Source: Agromyces aurantiacus
GTDB lineage: Bacteria; Actinomycetota; Actinomycetes; Actinomycetales; Microbacteriaceae
DNA: 64,000 nt
Reading direction: 5' to 3'
NCBI RefSeq assembly: GCF_016907355.1
Contig: NZ_JAFBBW010000001.1
Location: 1,550,001 to 1,614,000 of the forward strand
A program made the translations under genes and the position numbers. The notes under the pieces are model-generated. The model was not told where the DNA came from. It was given only the letters and a program-made list of their open reading frames with translations, and ran no database searches. Below, in pieces: positions 20,486 through 29,102 of the stretch. Each line of letters begins with the position of its first letter. Within the stretch, counting starts at the first letter, position 1.

Positions 20486-23266
20486 GTGCCAGGCGCGAAG
20501 AAGCTCGTGATCGTGGAGTCGCCGACGAAGATGAAGTCGATCGCCGCGTACCTCGGCGACGGCTACGAGGTGCTCTCCTCGGTCGGTCACATCCGCGACC
20601 TCATCGAGCCCAAGAACCTCCCGCCCGAGCTGAAGAAGGGCTCGCTCGGCAAGTTCTCGGTCGACGTCGAGAACGGCTTCGAGCCGTACTACGTGGTGTC
20701 CGACTCGAAGAAGAAGACGGTCGCCGAACTCAAGCGCGCGCTGAAGGATGCCGACGAGCTCCTGCTCGCCACCGATGAGGACCGCGAGGGCGAGGCCATC
20801 GCGTGGCACCTGCTGCAGGAGCTCAAGCCCAAGGTGCCCGTGCGCCGCATGGTCTTCCACGAGATCACGAAGGATGCGATCCTCAAGGCGAAGGACCACA
20901 CGCGTGAGCTCGACACCGCGCTCGTCGACGCGCAGGAGACCCGGCGCATCCTCGACCGCCTCTACGGCTACGAGGTCTCGCCGGTGCTCTGGCGCAAGGT
21001 CGGCCCGGGCCTCTCGGCCGGCCGCGTGCAGTCCGCGGCGACGCGTCTCGTGGTCGACCGCGAGCGCGAGCGGCTCGCCTTCGTCGCCGCCGGGTACTGG
21101 GACCTCGTCGGCCGGTTCACGAGCGACGAGACCGGCTTCGAAGCCAGGCTCGTGCGCGTCGGCGGCGAGCGCGTGGCCACGGGCCGCGACTTCGACGACC
21201 GCGGCCGCCTGACCGGCAAGGCCGTGGTGCTCGACGAGGCGACCGCTCATGCGCTCACCGCGGCGCTGCGCGACGACACGGTCGCCCGCCGCGTCTCGCG
21301 GGTCGAGTCGAAGCCGTACTCGCGCCGGCCGGCGGCGCCGTTCACCACCTCGACGCTGCAGCAGGAGTCGGCGCGCAAGCTCCGGCTCTCGGCGCGTGAC
21401 ACCATGCGCGTCGCGCAGTCGCTCTACGAGAACGGGTACATCACCTATATGCGCACCGACTCGGTGTCGCTCTCGCAGCAGGCGATCCAGGCTGCGCGCG
21501 CGCAGGCCGTCAAGCTCTACGGCGCCGACAGCGTGCCCGAGAAGCCCCGCGCCTACGCCGGCAAGTCGAAGAACGCGCAGGAGGCGCACGAGGCCATCCG
21601 CCCCTCGGGCGAGGTGTTCCGCACGCCGTCCGAGCTGCAGGGCGTGCTGCGCGGCAGCGAGTTCAAGCTGTACGACCTGATCTGGAAGCGCACCGTCGCG
21701 TCCCAGATGGCCGACGCCAAGGGGCAGACCGCGACCGTGACCATCGAGGTCGGCCCGACGGCCGCCGACGCCCCGGCGCCCGAGTCGCCGTCGGCCCCGG
21801 TCGCCTCGACCACGGCCGAGTTCACCGCGAGCGGCACGGTCATCACGTTCCGCGGCTTCCTCGCGGCGTACGAGGAGAGCCGCGACGAGGAGCGCAACGC
21901 CGACGACGCTCCGGGCGAGGCCAAGCTGCCGCCGCTGAAGGAGGGCCAGGCCGTCGGGCTGGCCGAGCTCGAGGCGAAGGGCCACGAGACCAGCCCGCCG
22001 CCGCGCTACACCGAGGCGAGCCTCGTCAAGCGACTGGAAGAGCTCGGGATCGGACGCCCGTCCACCTTCGCGTCGATCATCTCCACGATCCTCGACCGCG
22101 GGTACGTCACGCAGCGCGGCCAGGCGCTCGTGCCGAGCTGGGTCGCGTTCTCGGTCGTGCGCCTGCTCGAGGAGCACTTCGGCGACCTCGTCGAGTACGA
22201 CTTCACCGCCGAGATGGAGGACGACCTCGACCGCATCGCCTCGGGCGAGGCCGATCGCGTCGACTGGCTCAACGAGTTCTACTTCGGCAGCCCCAAGCAC
22301 AAGGGCCTGCGCCAGGTCGTCGACAACCTCGGCGAGATCGACGCGCGCGAGATCAACTCGGTCGAGATCGCGCCCGGCGTGACCCTGCGCATCGGCAAGT
22401 ACGGCCCGTACCTCGAGGCGGTCGAGCCCGATGCCGCACCCGACGCCGCTCCGCGCCGCGTCAACCTGCCCGAGGACCTCGCGCCCGACGAGCTCACCGC
22501 CGACAAGGCCCGCGAGCTCATCGAGGCGCCCGTGCAGGGCGACCGCGTCCTGGGCGCGAATCCCGCGAACGGCAAGCAGGTCGTCGTCAAGGACGGCCGG
22601 TTCGGTCCGTACGTGACCGAGGTCGAGCCCGAGGCCGCCGAGCCGTCGGTCGACGCCGCGACCGGCGAGGTCGTCGAGCCGGCCAAGCCGAAGCGCGGCG
22701 CGAAGAAGGCCGCCGCGCCCAAGCCGCGCACCGCGTCGCTCTTCAAGAGCATGCAGCCCGAGGAGGTCGACCTCGCGACGGCGCTGAAGCTGCTCGACCT
22801 CCCGCGGATCGTCGGCGTCGACCCCGAGTCGGGCGACGAGATCACCGCTCAGAACGGCCGCTACGGTCCGTACCTGAAGAAGGGCGCCGAGACGCGCACG
22901 CTGCCGAGCGAGGATGCGATCTTCGAGATCGACCTCCCGGGGGCGCTCGAGCTGCTCGCGCAGCCGAAGTACGGGGCGCGTCGCGAGTCGAGCGCGCTGA
23001 AGGAGTTCCCCGAGGACCCGGTCAGCGGCAAGCCCATCAAGGTGAAGGACGGCCGGTTCGGCCCGTACGTGACCGACGGCACGACCAACGCGACCATCCC
23101 GCGCGCCGAGTCGGTCGAGGAGATCACCTTCGAGCGCGCCGCCGAGCTGCTGCAGATCAAGCGCGACAAGGGGCCGGCCGCACCGCGCGGCAAGCGCGCC
23201 TCGACCGCCAAGGCCCCGGCCAAGCGCGCGACCTCCACGCGCTCGGCGAAGAAGAGCTCCGCGTGA
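20486..23266 (+). CDS. topA: DNA topoisomerase I
   Basis: 926 residues. A TOPRIM domain opens the protein (KKLVIVESPTKMKSIAAYLG) with the acidic ATDEDREGEAIAWHL motif; the active-site Tyr is residue 321 in GYITYMRTDSVS. The C-terminal half carries four repeats of the actinobacterial type, each with a GPY core (GKYGPYL, GRFGPYV, GRYGPYL, GRFGPYV), then a Lys/Arg/Ala-rich tail. It relaxes negative supercoils. No zinc-finger Cys clusters are seen, as usual for actinobacteria. The GTG at 20486 follows TAAGGAGTCCG. tmk overlaps its stop. Confidence 0.95.
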   Translation: MPGAKKLVIVESPTKMKSIAAYLGDGYEVLSSVGHIRDLIEPKNLPPELKKGSLGKFSVDVENGFEPYYVVSDSKKKTVAELKRALKDADELLLATDEDREGEAIAWHLLQELKPKVPVRRMVFHEITKDAILKAKDHTRELDTALVDAQETRRILDRLYGYEVSPVLWRKVGPGLSAGRVQSAATRLVVDRERERLAFVAAGYWDLVGRFTSDETGFEARLVRVGGERVATGRDFDDRGRLTGKAVVLDEATAHALTAALRDDTVARRVSRVESKPYSRRPAAPFTTSTLQQESARKLRLSARDTMRVAQSLYENGYITYMRTDSVSLSQQAIQAARAQAVKLYGADSVPEKPRAYAGKSKNAQEAHEAIRPSGEVFRTPSELQGVLRGSEFKLYDLIWKRTVASQMADAKGQTATVTIEVGPTAADAPAPESPSAPVASTTAEFTASGTVITFRGFLAAYEESRDEERNADDAPGEAKLPPLKEGQAVGLAELEAKGHETSPPPRYTEASLVKRLEELGIGRPSTFASIISTILDRGYVTQRGQALVPSWVAFSVVRLLEEHFGDLVEYDFTAEMEDDLDRIASGEADRVDWLNEFYFGSPKHKGLRQVVDNLGEIDAREINSVEIAPGVTLRIGKYGPYLEAVEPDAAPDAAPRRVNLPEDLAPDELTADKARELIEAPVQGDRVLGANPANGKQVVVKDGRFGPYVTEVEPEAAEPSVDAATGEVVEPAKPKRGAKKAAAPKPRTASLFKSMQPEEVDLATALKLLDLPRIVGVDPESGDEITAQNGRYGPYLKKGAETRTLPSEDAIFEIDLPGALELLAQPKYGARRESSALKEFPEDPVSGKPIKVKDGRFGPYVTDGTTNATIPRAESVEEITFERAAELLQIKRDKGPAAPRGKRASTAKAPAKRATSTRSAKKSSA

Positions 23267-23883
23267 GCCGCGGGCTCTTCCTCACCCTCGAAGGCGGCGA
23301 CGGCTCCGGCAAGTCCACGCAGGCGAGCCTGCTCGAGCAGTGGCTCGTCGGCCGCGACCGCACCGTCGTGCGCACCCGGGAGCCCGGCGGCACACCGGTG
23401 GGCGTCGAGATCCGGGAGATCGTGCTGCACCACCGCGGCGACATCGCACCGCGGGCCGAAGCGCTGCTCTACGCCGCCGACCGCGCCCACCACGTCGCCT
23501 CGGTCGTGCGCCCCGCGATCGGACGGGGCGAGATCGTCGTGCAGGACCGCTACCTCGACTCGTCGGTCGCCTACCAGGGCGCCGGGCGCGTGCTCGATGC
23601 CGGCGAGGTCCGCTCGCTCTCCGAGTGGGCGGCCGAGGGGCTCATGCCCGACCTCACGGTGCTGCTCGACCTGCCGTGGGAGGTCGCGCGCCGCCGGCTC
23701 GACGGCGCGCGCACGCGCTACGACCGGCTCGAGGCCGAGGCGGGGGAGTTCCACGAGCGGGTCCGCGACGCGTACCTCGCGCTCGCCGAGGCCGAGCCCG
23801 AGCGGTTCGTCGTCGTCGACGCCACCGAGCCGGTCGACGAGATCGCGGCTCGGATCCGGGCCCGCGTCGAGCCGCTCCTGTGA
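23263..23883 (+). CDS. tmk: Thymidylate kinase
   Basis: 206 residues with the P-loop EGGDGSGKST, the REPGGTPVG loop, QDRYLDSSVAYQG and the LID-like RRRLDGARTRYDRLE. It phosphorylates dTMP to dTDP. The GTG start overlaps the topA stop (GTGA), so the topA-tmk pair is coupled; holB follows after 50 bases but has its own promoter. Confidence 0.95.
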   Translation: MSRGLFLTLEGGDGSGKSTQASLLEQWLVGRDRTVVRTREPGGTPVGVEIREIVLHHRGDIAPRAEALLYAADRAHHVASVVRPAIGRGEIVVQDRYLDSSVAYQGAGRVLDAGEVRSLSEWAAEGLMPDLTVLLDLPWEVARRRLDGARTRYDRLEAEAGEFHERVRDAYLALAEAEPERFVVVDATEPVDEIAARIRARVEPLL

Positions 23884-23921
23884 GGACCCCGCATGCGGGC
23901 GCCGACGTCGTCGGCCGACGG

Positions 23922-23927
23922 TAGCGT
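23922..23927 (+). promoter_or_regulatory. Leaderless -10 box for holB
   Basis: TAGCGT ends six bases before the GTG at 23934; identical hexamer to the tadA one. Confidence 0.5.
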
Positions 23928-23933
23928 GGCATC

Positions 23934-25109
23934 GTGACCGTCTGGAGCGACCTGACCGGCCAGGATGCCGCGATCGCCGTGCTGCGCGCCGCGGCCGCCG
24001 CGTCGACGGCCGGTTGGGTGTCCTCCGACATGACGCACTCGTGGCTCATCACGGGTCCGCCCGGGTCGGGGCGCTCCAACCTCGCGTACGCGTTCGCCGA
24101 GGCGCTGCTCTCGGGCGAGCCCGACGGCGACGTCGCGACGCACGCGCAGGTCGTCGCTCGCAGCCATCCCGACCTGCACGTGCTCGCCACCGAGGGCGTC
24201 ATCATCAAGGTCGCCGACGTGCGCAAGATCGTGGAGCGATCGCACTACGCGCCCTCGGTCGGCCGCCATCGCGTCATCGTGGTGGAGGACGCCGACCGCA
24301 TGACCGAGCAGACCTCGAACGTGCTGCTGAAGGAGCTCGAGGAGCCGCCGGAGCGCACGGTGTGGATCCTGTGCGCACCGAGCGAGGCCGACCTCATCCC
24401 CACGATCCGCTCGCGCGTCCGCTCGGTCCGCCTGCAGGTGCCCGGCATCGCCGAGGTGGCCGGGCTCCTCGCCCGGCGCGACGGCGTCGACCCCGCGATC
24501 GCGGAGCGGGCCGCGCGCGAGGCGCAGAGCCACATCGGCATGGCGCATCGACTCGCGACCAGTGCCGAGGCCCGCGACCGTCGCGCCGAGACGCTCCGGC
24601 TCGCGCTCGGCGTGCGCTCGACGCCCGGCGCGGTCGCCGCGGCCGCGCGCCTGCTCGAGATCGCCGGCGACGACGCGAAGGCCATCACCGAGCTGCGCGA
24701 TGCCGAGGAACGCGAGCACGCGCTGCGGTCGCTCGGCGTGGCACCCGGCCAGGCCGTCCCGGCCGCGCTGCGCTCGCAGATCCGGGCGCTCGAGGAGGAC
24801 CAGAAGCGGCGCGCGACCCGGAGCCTGCGCGACGGCATCGACCGCATCCTCGTCGACCTCGCGTCGCTCTTCCGCGACATCCTCGTCACCCAGCTCGGCG
24901 CGGGAGTCGAGCTCGTCAACCTCGAGATCTCGAGCGACATCGCGCGCGCCGCGGCGGCGGCCACGCCCGCGCGCACCCTCGCGACGCTCGACGCCATCCA
25001 GGAGGCCCGTATCCGCATCGACGGCAACGTCCAGCCCGCCCTCGCGCTCGAGGCCATGCTCGTCTCGGCGATCCGCCGACCGCAGACCGCAGGGCAGGTG
25101 CGCTCGTGA
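23934..25109 (+). CDS. holB: DNA polymerase III delta-prime subunit
   Basis: 391 residues. WSDLTGQDAAIAVLRAA opens the AAA+ clamp-loader domain. The Walker A is degenerate, GPPGSGRSN, with Arg in place of Lys, as expected of a delta-prime subunit that does not hydrolyse ATP. VVEDADRMTEQTSNVLLKELEEPP is the classic sensor-1 region. The zinc-binding Cys seen in many homologues are absent (HAQVVARSHPDL occupies that region). The collar domain is C-terminal. Part of the replicative clamp loader. The next gene overlaps it by 4 bases. Confidence 0.92.
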   Translation: MTVWSDLTGQDAAIAVLRAAAAASTAGWVSSDMTHSWLITGPPGSGRSNLAYAFAEALLSGEPDGDVATHAQVVARSHPDLHVLATEGVIIKVADVRKIVERSHYAPSVGRHRVIVVEDADRMTEQTSNVLLKELEEPPERTVWILCAPSEADLIPTIRSRVRSVRLQVPGIAEVAGLLARRDGVDPAIAERAAREAQSHIGMAHRLATSAEARDRRAETLRLALGVRSTPGAVAAAARLLEIAGDDAKAITELRDAEEREHALRSLGVAPGQAVPAALRSQIRALEEDQKRRATRSLRDGIDRILVDLASLFRDILVTQLGAGVELVNLEISSDIARAAAAATPARTLATLDAIQEARIRIDGNVQPALALEAMLVSAIRRPQTAGQVRS

Positions 25110-26632
25110 GGCGCGCACGTCGCCTGCTCGCGGCACTGGCCGCGGCCACCGTGCTCGTGACGAGCGGCTGCGCGCTGCCGTCGTTCATCGACCCGCCCGC
25201 CGCCGACCGCTCCGAGCCGACCGGCGAGAAGGTCGCGGCCGAGCTCGAGCCGTTCTACTCGCAGGTGCTCGAATGGGAGGCCTGCGGCCAAATGCAGTGC
25301 GCCACCGCGACCGCGCCCCTCGACTGGGACGCGCCCGAGGCGGGCGAGATCGAGCTCGCACTCGTGCGCCAGCCCGCGCGGGGCGACCGGATCGGTTCGC
25401 TGCTGGTCAACCCCGGCGGCCCGGGCGGTTCCGGCTACGACTTCATCGCCGACTCGATCGACTACGCGGTCGGGCCCGAGCTGCAGCAGCGGTTCGACAT
25501 CGTGGGCTTCGACCCGCGCGGCGTCGGCCGGTCCAGCGCGGTGCGGTGCTACGACGCCGAGCAGATGGACGAGTTCCTGTACGGCATCGTGCCCGCCGAA
25601 CGCGGGAGCGACGCCTGGATCGACGACGTGCGCGCCGCGAACGAGGACTTCGGCGCCGCGTGCGCCGAGCGCACCGGCGAGCTGCTCGCGAACGTCGACA
25701 CGGTCAGCGCCGCCCGCGACCTCGACCTGCTGCGCGCCATCCTGGGCGACGAGCAGCTGAACTACCTCGGCTACTCGTACGGCACGTTCCTCGGCGCGAC
25801 GTACGCCGGCCTGTACCCCGAGAAGGTGGGCCGTCTCGTGCTCGACGGCGCCATCGACCCGGCTGCGAGCAACGCCGAGGTGACGCAGGCGCAGGCGATC
25901 GGCTTCGAGCAGTCGCTGCGCGCGTATCTGGCCGACTGCCTCGCCGGCCAGGACTGCCCGTTCTCGGGCTCCGTCGACGACGCGGCCGATGAGGTGGCGC
26001 GGCTGCTCGCCTCGGTCGAGGCGAGCCCGCTGCAGGGCAGCGACGGCCGCGAGCTCGGCGCCGACGCGCTGGTGACCGCCATCATCTACCCGCTCTACAG
26101 CCCCGAGTCCTGGTCGTACCTCAGCGACATGTTCCAGTCGGTCATGTTCGGCGAGGCCGACACCGCGCTGGCCTTCGCCGACGGCTACAACGGGCGCGAG
26201 GCCGATGGCACCTACCGCGACAACTCCACCGAGGCGTTCCGCGCCGTCAACTGCCTCGACTACACGTACGACGCCGACGTCGCGACGATGCGCGAGCAGG
26301 CCGCCGAGCTCGCCAGGGCGGCGCCGATCATCGGCCCGTACTTCGGCTACGGCGACATCGGGTGCGAGGCATGGCCGTACTCGAGCGACCGCGAGCGTGC
26401 GCCGATCACGGCCGAGGGCGCGAATCCGATCCTCGTGGTCGGCACCACCGGCGACCCGGCGACGCCCTACGACTGGGCGGTGGCGCTCGCCGACCAGCTC
26501 GAGAGCGGCGTGCTCGTCACCTACGAGGGCGAGGGGCACACCGCCTACCGCAAGTCGAACGCGTGCGTCGACGACACCGTCGAGGCCTACCTGATCGATG
26601 GAACGGTGCCCGACGCCGACCCGATGTGCTGA
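25106..26632 (+). CDS. Lipoprotein alpha/beta hydrolase (tripeptidyl aminopeptidase-like)
   Basis: 508 residues. A twin-basic start and hydrophobic segment lead to the lipobox LVTSGC (Cys about 21), so the mature protein is probably a membrane-anchored lipoprotein. The alpha/beta hydrolase fold shows NPGGPGGSG (oxyanion hole), the nucleophile motif GYSYGTFLG, an acidic GTTGDPATPY segment and the catalytic His in GEGHTAY near the end, matching the TAP/SlpD-E type exported aminopeptidases. Two C-terminal Cys may pair. Likely cleaves small peptides outside the membrane; the substrate is not evident. Confidence 0.88.
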   Translation: MRRARRLLAALAAATVLVTSGCALPSFIDPPAADRSEPTGEKVAAELEPFYSQVLEWEACGQMQCATATAPLDWDAPEAGEIELALVRQPARGDRIGSLLVNPGGPGGSGYDFIADSIDYAVGPELQQRFDIVGFDPRGVGRSSAVRCYDAEQMDEFLYGIVPAERGSDAWIDDVRAANEDFGAACAERTGELLANVDTVSAARDLDLLRAILGDEQLNYLGYSYGTFLGATYAGLYPEKVGRLVLDGAIDPAASNAEVTQAQAIGFEQSLRAYLADCLAGQDCPFSGSVDDAADEVARLLASVEASPLQGSDGRELGADALVTAIIYPLYSPESWSYLSDMFQSVMFGEADTALAFADGYNGREADGTYRDNSTEAFRAVNCLDYTYDADVATMREQAAELARAAPIIGPYFGYGDIGCEAWPYSSDRERAPITAEGANPILVVGTTGDPATPYDWAVALADQLESGVLVTYEGEGHTAYRKSNACVDDTVEAYLIDGTVPDADPMC

Positions 26633-26681
26633 CGCGGCGTCGCGGGTTCCACGGGTGGTCATGAGCGCCCCGAAAACCCGC

Positions 26682-26687
26682 TAACAT
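26682..26687 (+). promoter_or_regulatory. -10 box of tRNA-Thr
   Basis: TAACAT lies 41 bases before the tRNA; no clear -35 is visible. Confidence 0.4.
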
Positions 26688-26728
26688 GGTCTCTCGTGCC
26701 CGTCCGGTCTCGACCGGAATGCGGTCAC

Positions 26729-26804
26729 GCCGCCTTAGCTCAGTCGGCAGAGCGATTCACTCGTAATGAATAGGTCGTGGGTTCGATTCCCACAGGCGGC
26801 TCCA
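26729..26804 (+). tRNA. tRNA-Thr (anticodon CGT)
   Basis: A 76-base cloverleaf with encoded CCA. The acceptor stem GCCGCCT pairs with AGGCGGC (26794-26800), the anticodon loop is CTCGTAA with CGT at 26762-26764, and the T loop is GTGGGTTCGATTCCCAC. It reads ACG codons, which should be common in this GC-rich genome. Confidence 0.97.
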
Positions 26805-26810
26805 CTCGAA

Positions 26811-26840
26811 GGGCCCGGATCCGTCCGGGCCTTTCGTCAT
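26811..26840. terminator. Intrinsic terminator after tRNA-Thr
   Basis: GGCCCGGA (26812-26819) pairs with TCCGGGCC (26824-26831), followed by TTTCGTCATT. It also lies at the 3' end of the converging OsmC-like gene. Confidence 0.75.
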
Positions 26841-27226
26841 TCCCGCCGGGCGACGCGCGCCCCCGCGCGGATGGCGCGCGGGATCTCGGCCGCGTCGTCG
26901 ACCGCTGCCGAGACCCGGGCGAGGTCGTCGGCGGGCGCCGTCGAGTCGAGGGTCACCGCGTACTCGATGCCCGTCGAGCGCCACCCGTCGTCGAAGCCGC
27001 CGTCGACCTCGACGGCGATGCCGTCGATCGGTATCCCGAGGCGTCGCGCCTCGCGGTAGGTGTCGTTGAGCACGCAGAGCGCCACGGACAGGTGCAGCAC
27101 CTGTGCGCCGTTCGTCGCCGGACCGGCGACGACGCCCTCCTCGGTCCAGGTGTGCTGCAGACGGACGTCGCCGGGCCCGCGAAGGGTCCCGGCCGAGGCG
27201 CGCACGCCGAACGGGCTCAGGTCCAT
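26837..27226 (-). CDS. OsmC-like family protein
   Basis: 129 residues resembling the OsmC/Ohr fold: an N-terminal beta region, then PATNGAQVLHLSVALCVLNDTYREARRLGIPIDG, the central helix that carries one conserved Cys, and a C-terminal VTLDSTAP strand. Only one Cys is present, so a classical Ohr two-Cys peroxidase mechanism is doubtful. The ATG at 27226 is preceded by GGAGGAGAATC. Confidence 0.7.
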   Translation of the reverse strand: MDLSPFGVRASAGTLRGPGDVRLQHTWTEEGVVAGPATNGAQVLHLSVALCVLNDTYREARRLGIPIDGIAVEVDGGFDDGWRSTGIEYAVTLDSTAPADDLARVSAAVDDAAEIPRAIRAGARVARRE

Positions 27227-27252
27227 GCCCTGATTCTCCTCCGCGAACGTGC

Positions 27253-28167
27253 TCAGGGCACGGGAACGGCGCGGATCGCGTTCGCGTACGCGACGTAGCC
27301 CGTCGCGTTCGGGTGGAAGCCGGCGACCGTGTTGAGCCAGCTCCAGTCGTTGATCCACGGGGTGGTGCTCCCGATGCCGTGCCCCGCGAAGTCGTCCATG
27401 ACGTCGACGAAGACCGCGCCGTTCGACTCGGCGACGGACTGGATGACGCCGTTTAGCACGGCCGTCTCGTCGTTGACCTCGTCGGCCCAGGTGTACTTCG
27501 GGTTGACCCCGGAGGAGTTCTCGTGGAAGAGCAGCGGATACCCCGTCACCACGATCTTCGCGTCGGGTTCGGTCCGGTTCCGAATCGCGGCGATGACGGC
27601 GGCCACGTCGTCGCGGAAGTCCTGCGACGTCGCGATGGCCGCGCCCGCGTCGATCCGCGACTGGCACGAGTTCGAGACCAGGACGAAGCAGTCGCGCATC
27701 ACGTCGGAGAAGCCGACATCGTTGCCGCCCACGGTCACCGTCACGAGCTTCGCGGTGGTCGAGATCGTGGCGACCTGGGCGAGCGTCTCGACCGTCGACG
27801 CGCCGGAGCAGGCGGGGAACGAGACGAGCTTGCGGTTCGCGTCGGCGTCGATCAGCTTCGGGTAGCTCTTCGAGCTCCGATAGCAGGAGGTGTCGAGGTA
27901 GCTTCCGGCTCCCACGCCGGCCGCGAAGGAGTCGCCGACGGCGGCGAACGCGAGCTCGGAGGACCCTCCGCCGCCACCGCCGGGCTTCGTCGGCTTGTCG
28001 GGCTTCGCCGCGGACACGGCGGCCGATGCGGGGGCGGCCGGAGCGGCGACGGCGGCACCGAGCGCGACGGCGAGCGCGGCGAGGAGTGCGGCGGCGAGCA
28101 GCACCCCGCGGCGACGTGGTCGCTCGGCCGGGGTGTCGCGGTGGATGGCGGCGACGGTGGCGCGCAT
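27253..28167 (-). CDS. Secreted SGNH/GDSL hydrolase (1)
   Basis: 304 residues with a signal peptide (RRRGVLLAAALLAALAVALG, cleavage near ASA), a Pro/Lys/Gly linker with six Gly, then an SGNH hydrolase domain: block I GDSFAAGVG, the VTVGGNDVGFSD block III and the FHPNATG His near the C-terminus. The lipase/esterase resembles Streptomyces SGNH lipases with paired Cys for disulfides. AAGGAGGACGAG precedes the ATG at 28167. It lies 14 bases downstream of a paralogue in the same direction. Confidence 0.88.
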   Translation of the reverse strand: MRATVAAIHRDTPAERPRRRGVLLAAALLAALAVALGAAVAAPAAPASAAVSAAKPDKPTKPGGGGGGSSELAFAAVGDSFAAGVGAGSYLDTSCYRSSKSYPKLIDADANRKLVSFPACSGASTVETLAQVATISTTAKLVTVTVGGNDVGFSDVMRDCFVLVSNSCQSRIDAGAAIATSQDFRDDVAAVIAAIRNRTEPDAKIVVTGYPLLFHENSSGVNPKYTWADEVNDETAVLNGVIQSVAESNGAVFVDVMDDFAGHGIGSTTPWINDWSWLNTVAGFHPNATGYVAYANAIRAVPVP

Positions 28168-28181
28168 CTCGTCCTCCTTCG

Positions 28182-28997
28182 TCAGTTCGCGAGTGCGGTG
28201 AGGATGGCGTCCCGGTACACGCCCTGGCCCACTGCGGTCGGGTGCAGGAACGTGAGCGGGTCGTCCTGGTCGGCGCCGAGCCACGGGTCGGCATCGCCCA
28301 CCTGGTGACCGAGGTACGCGAGCGCGAGGCTCCGGTACTCCACGTCGGCACCGGCCGCGCCCGCGGCCGCCGCGGCCGCCTGGATCTGCGCGTCGAGTGA
28401 GGCGGTCGCGGCGTTGACCGTGTCGGTCAGCGTGCTCAGCCCGTTCACGAACGGGACCGGATAGTCGGTCACGACGATGTGGGCCCGCGGTGCGCGATCG
28501 GCGATCGCGAGCAGGAGCGACGCGAGGTCGTCTCCGATGGTGCCGGAGGCCAGGAGCTGCTGCGCCTCGATCACGGCCGTCGCACACGCGAGCGAGTCCG
28601 GATCGGGCGCGCAGACCGCGAAGACGGCACCGACGTCGAGGTCGTTGCCGCCGACGGTGAGCGTCACGAGGGTCGTGCCGCGGTTGACCTGGGAGAGCTG
28701 GGTGGCGGCGACGTCCGCGATGTCCGCGCCGCTGCACGCGGCGAACCGGAGCAGGTTGGTCCGCGGCTCGGCGTCGAGCAGCACCGGGTAGGCGGCGCTG
28801 CTCCGCAGGCACGCGTCGAGGGGGGCCGCGGCGCCCTGCCCCGCGGCGTACGAGTCGCCGAGCGCGACGTACCGCGCGACGGGCGCGGGAGGCTCCGCGG
28901 CGACGGGAGCGGCGGCGCCGACGACGCCGACGAGGGCGACGAGGGCCGCGACGGTCGAGCCGATGATTCGGCTCCTTCGGATCGAACGTGCCGACAT
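28182..28997 (-). CDS. Secreted SGNH/GDSL hydrolase (2)
   Basis: 271 residues: signal peptide (IIGSTVAALVALVGVVG, cleavage near VAA), block I GDSYAAGQG, block III VTVGGNDLDVG and TFLHPTAVGQ with the catalytic His. It differs enough from its neighbour to be an old duplication. Probably a secreted lipase or esterase. The start at 28997 follows TACGGT by six bases (leaderless). Confidence 0.88.
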   Translation of the reverse strand: MSARSIRRSRIIGSTVAALVALVGVVGAAAPVAAEPPAPVARYVALGDSYAAGQGAAAPLDACLRSSAAYPVLLDAEPRTNLLRFAACSGADIADVAATQLSQVNRGTTLVTLTVGGNDLDVGAVFAVCAPDPDSLACATAVIEAQQLLASGTIGDDLASLLLAIADRAPRAHIVVTDYPVPFVNGLSTLTDTVNAATASLDAQIQAAAAAAGAAGADVEYRSLALAYLGHQVGDADPWLGADQDDPLTFLHPTAVGQGVYRDAILTALAN

Positions 28998-29003
28998 GTG
29001 CGA

Positions 29004-29009
29004 ACCGTA
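29004..29009 (-). promoter_or_regulatory. Leaderless -10 box for the SGNH hydrolase pair
   Basis: TACGGT ends six bases before the ATG at 28997. Confidence 0.45.
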
Positions 29010-29089
29010 GCGAGAAGCCGAGGGATCCACACATCCCAGTACGGGTGTCATCTGGAATGTCGACTCCGTTTCGCCGTCGGCCGCGCCGA

Positions 29090-29095
29090 TAGGCT
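29090..29095 (+). promoter_or_regulatory. Leaderless -10 box for the Gfo/Idh/MocA gene
   Basis: TAGGCT ends seven bases before the ATG at 29103. Confidence 0.45.
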
Positions 29096-29102
29096 GGCGC
29101 CC

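Noticed and set aside
23934..25109. Degenerate Walker A in holB as a mutation
   Set aside because: Arg in place of Lys is normal for the ATPase-inactive delta-prime subunit.
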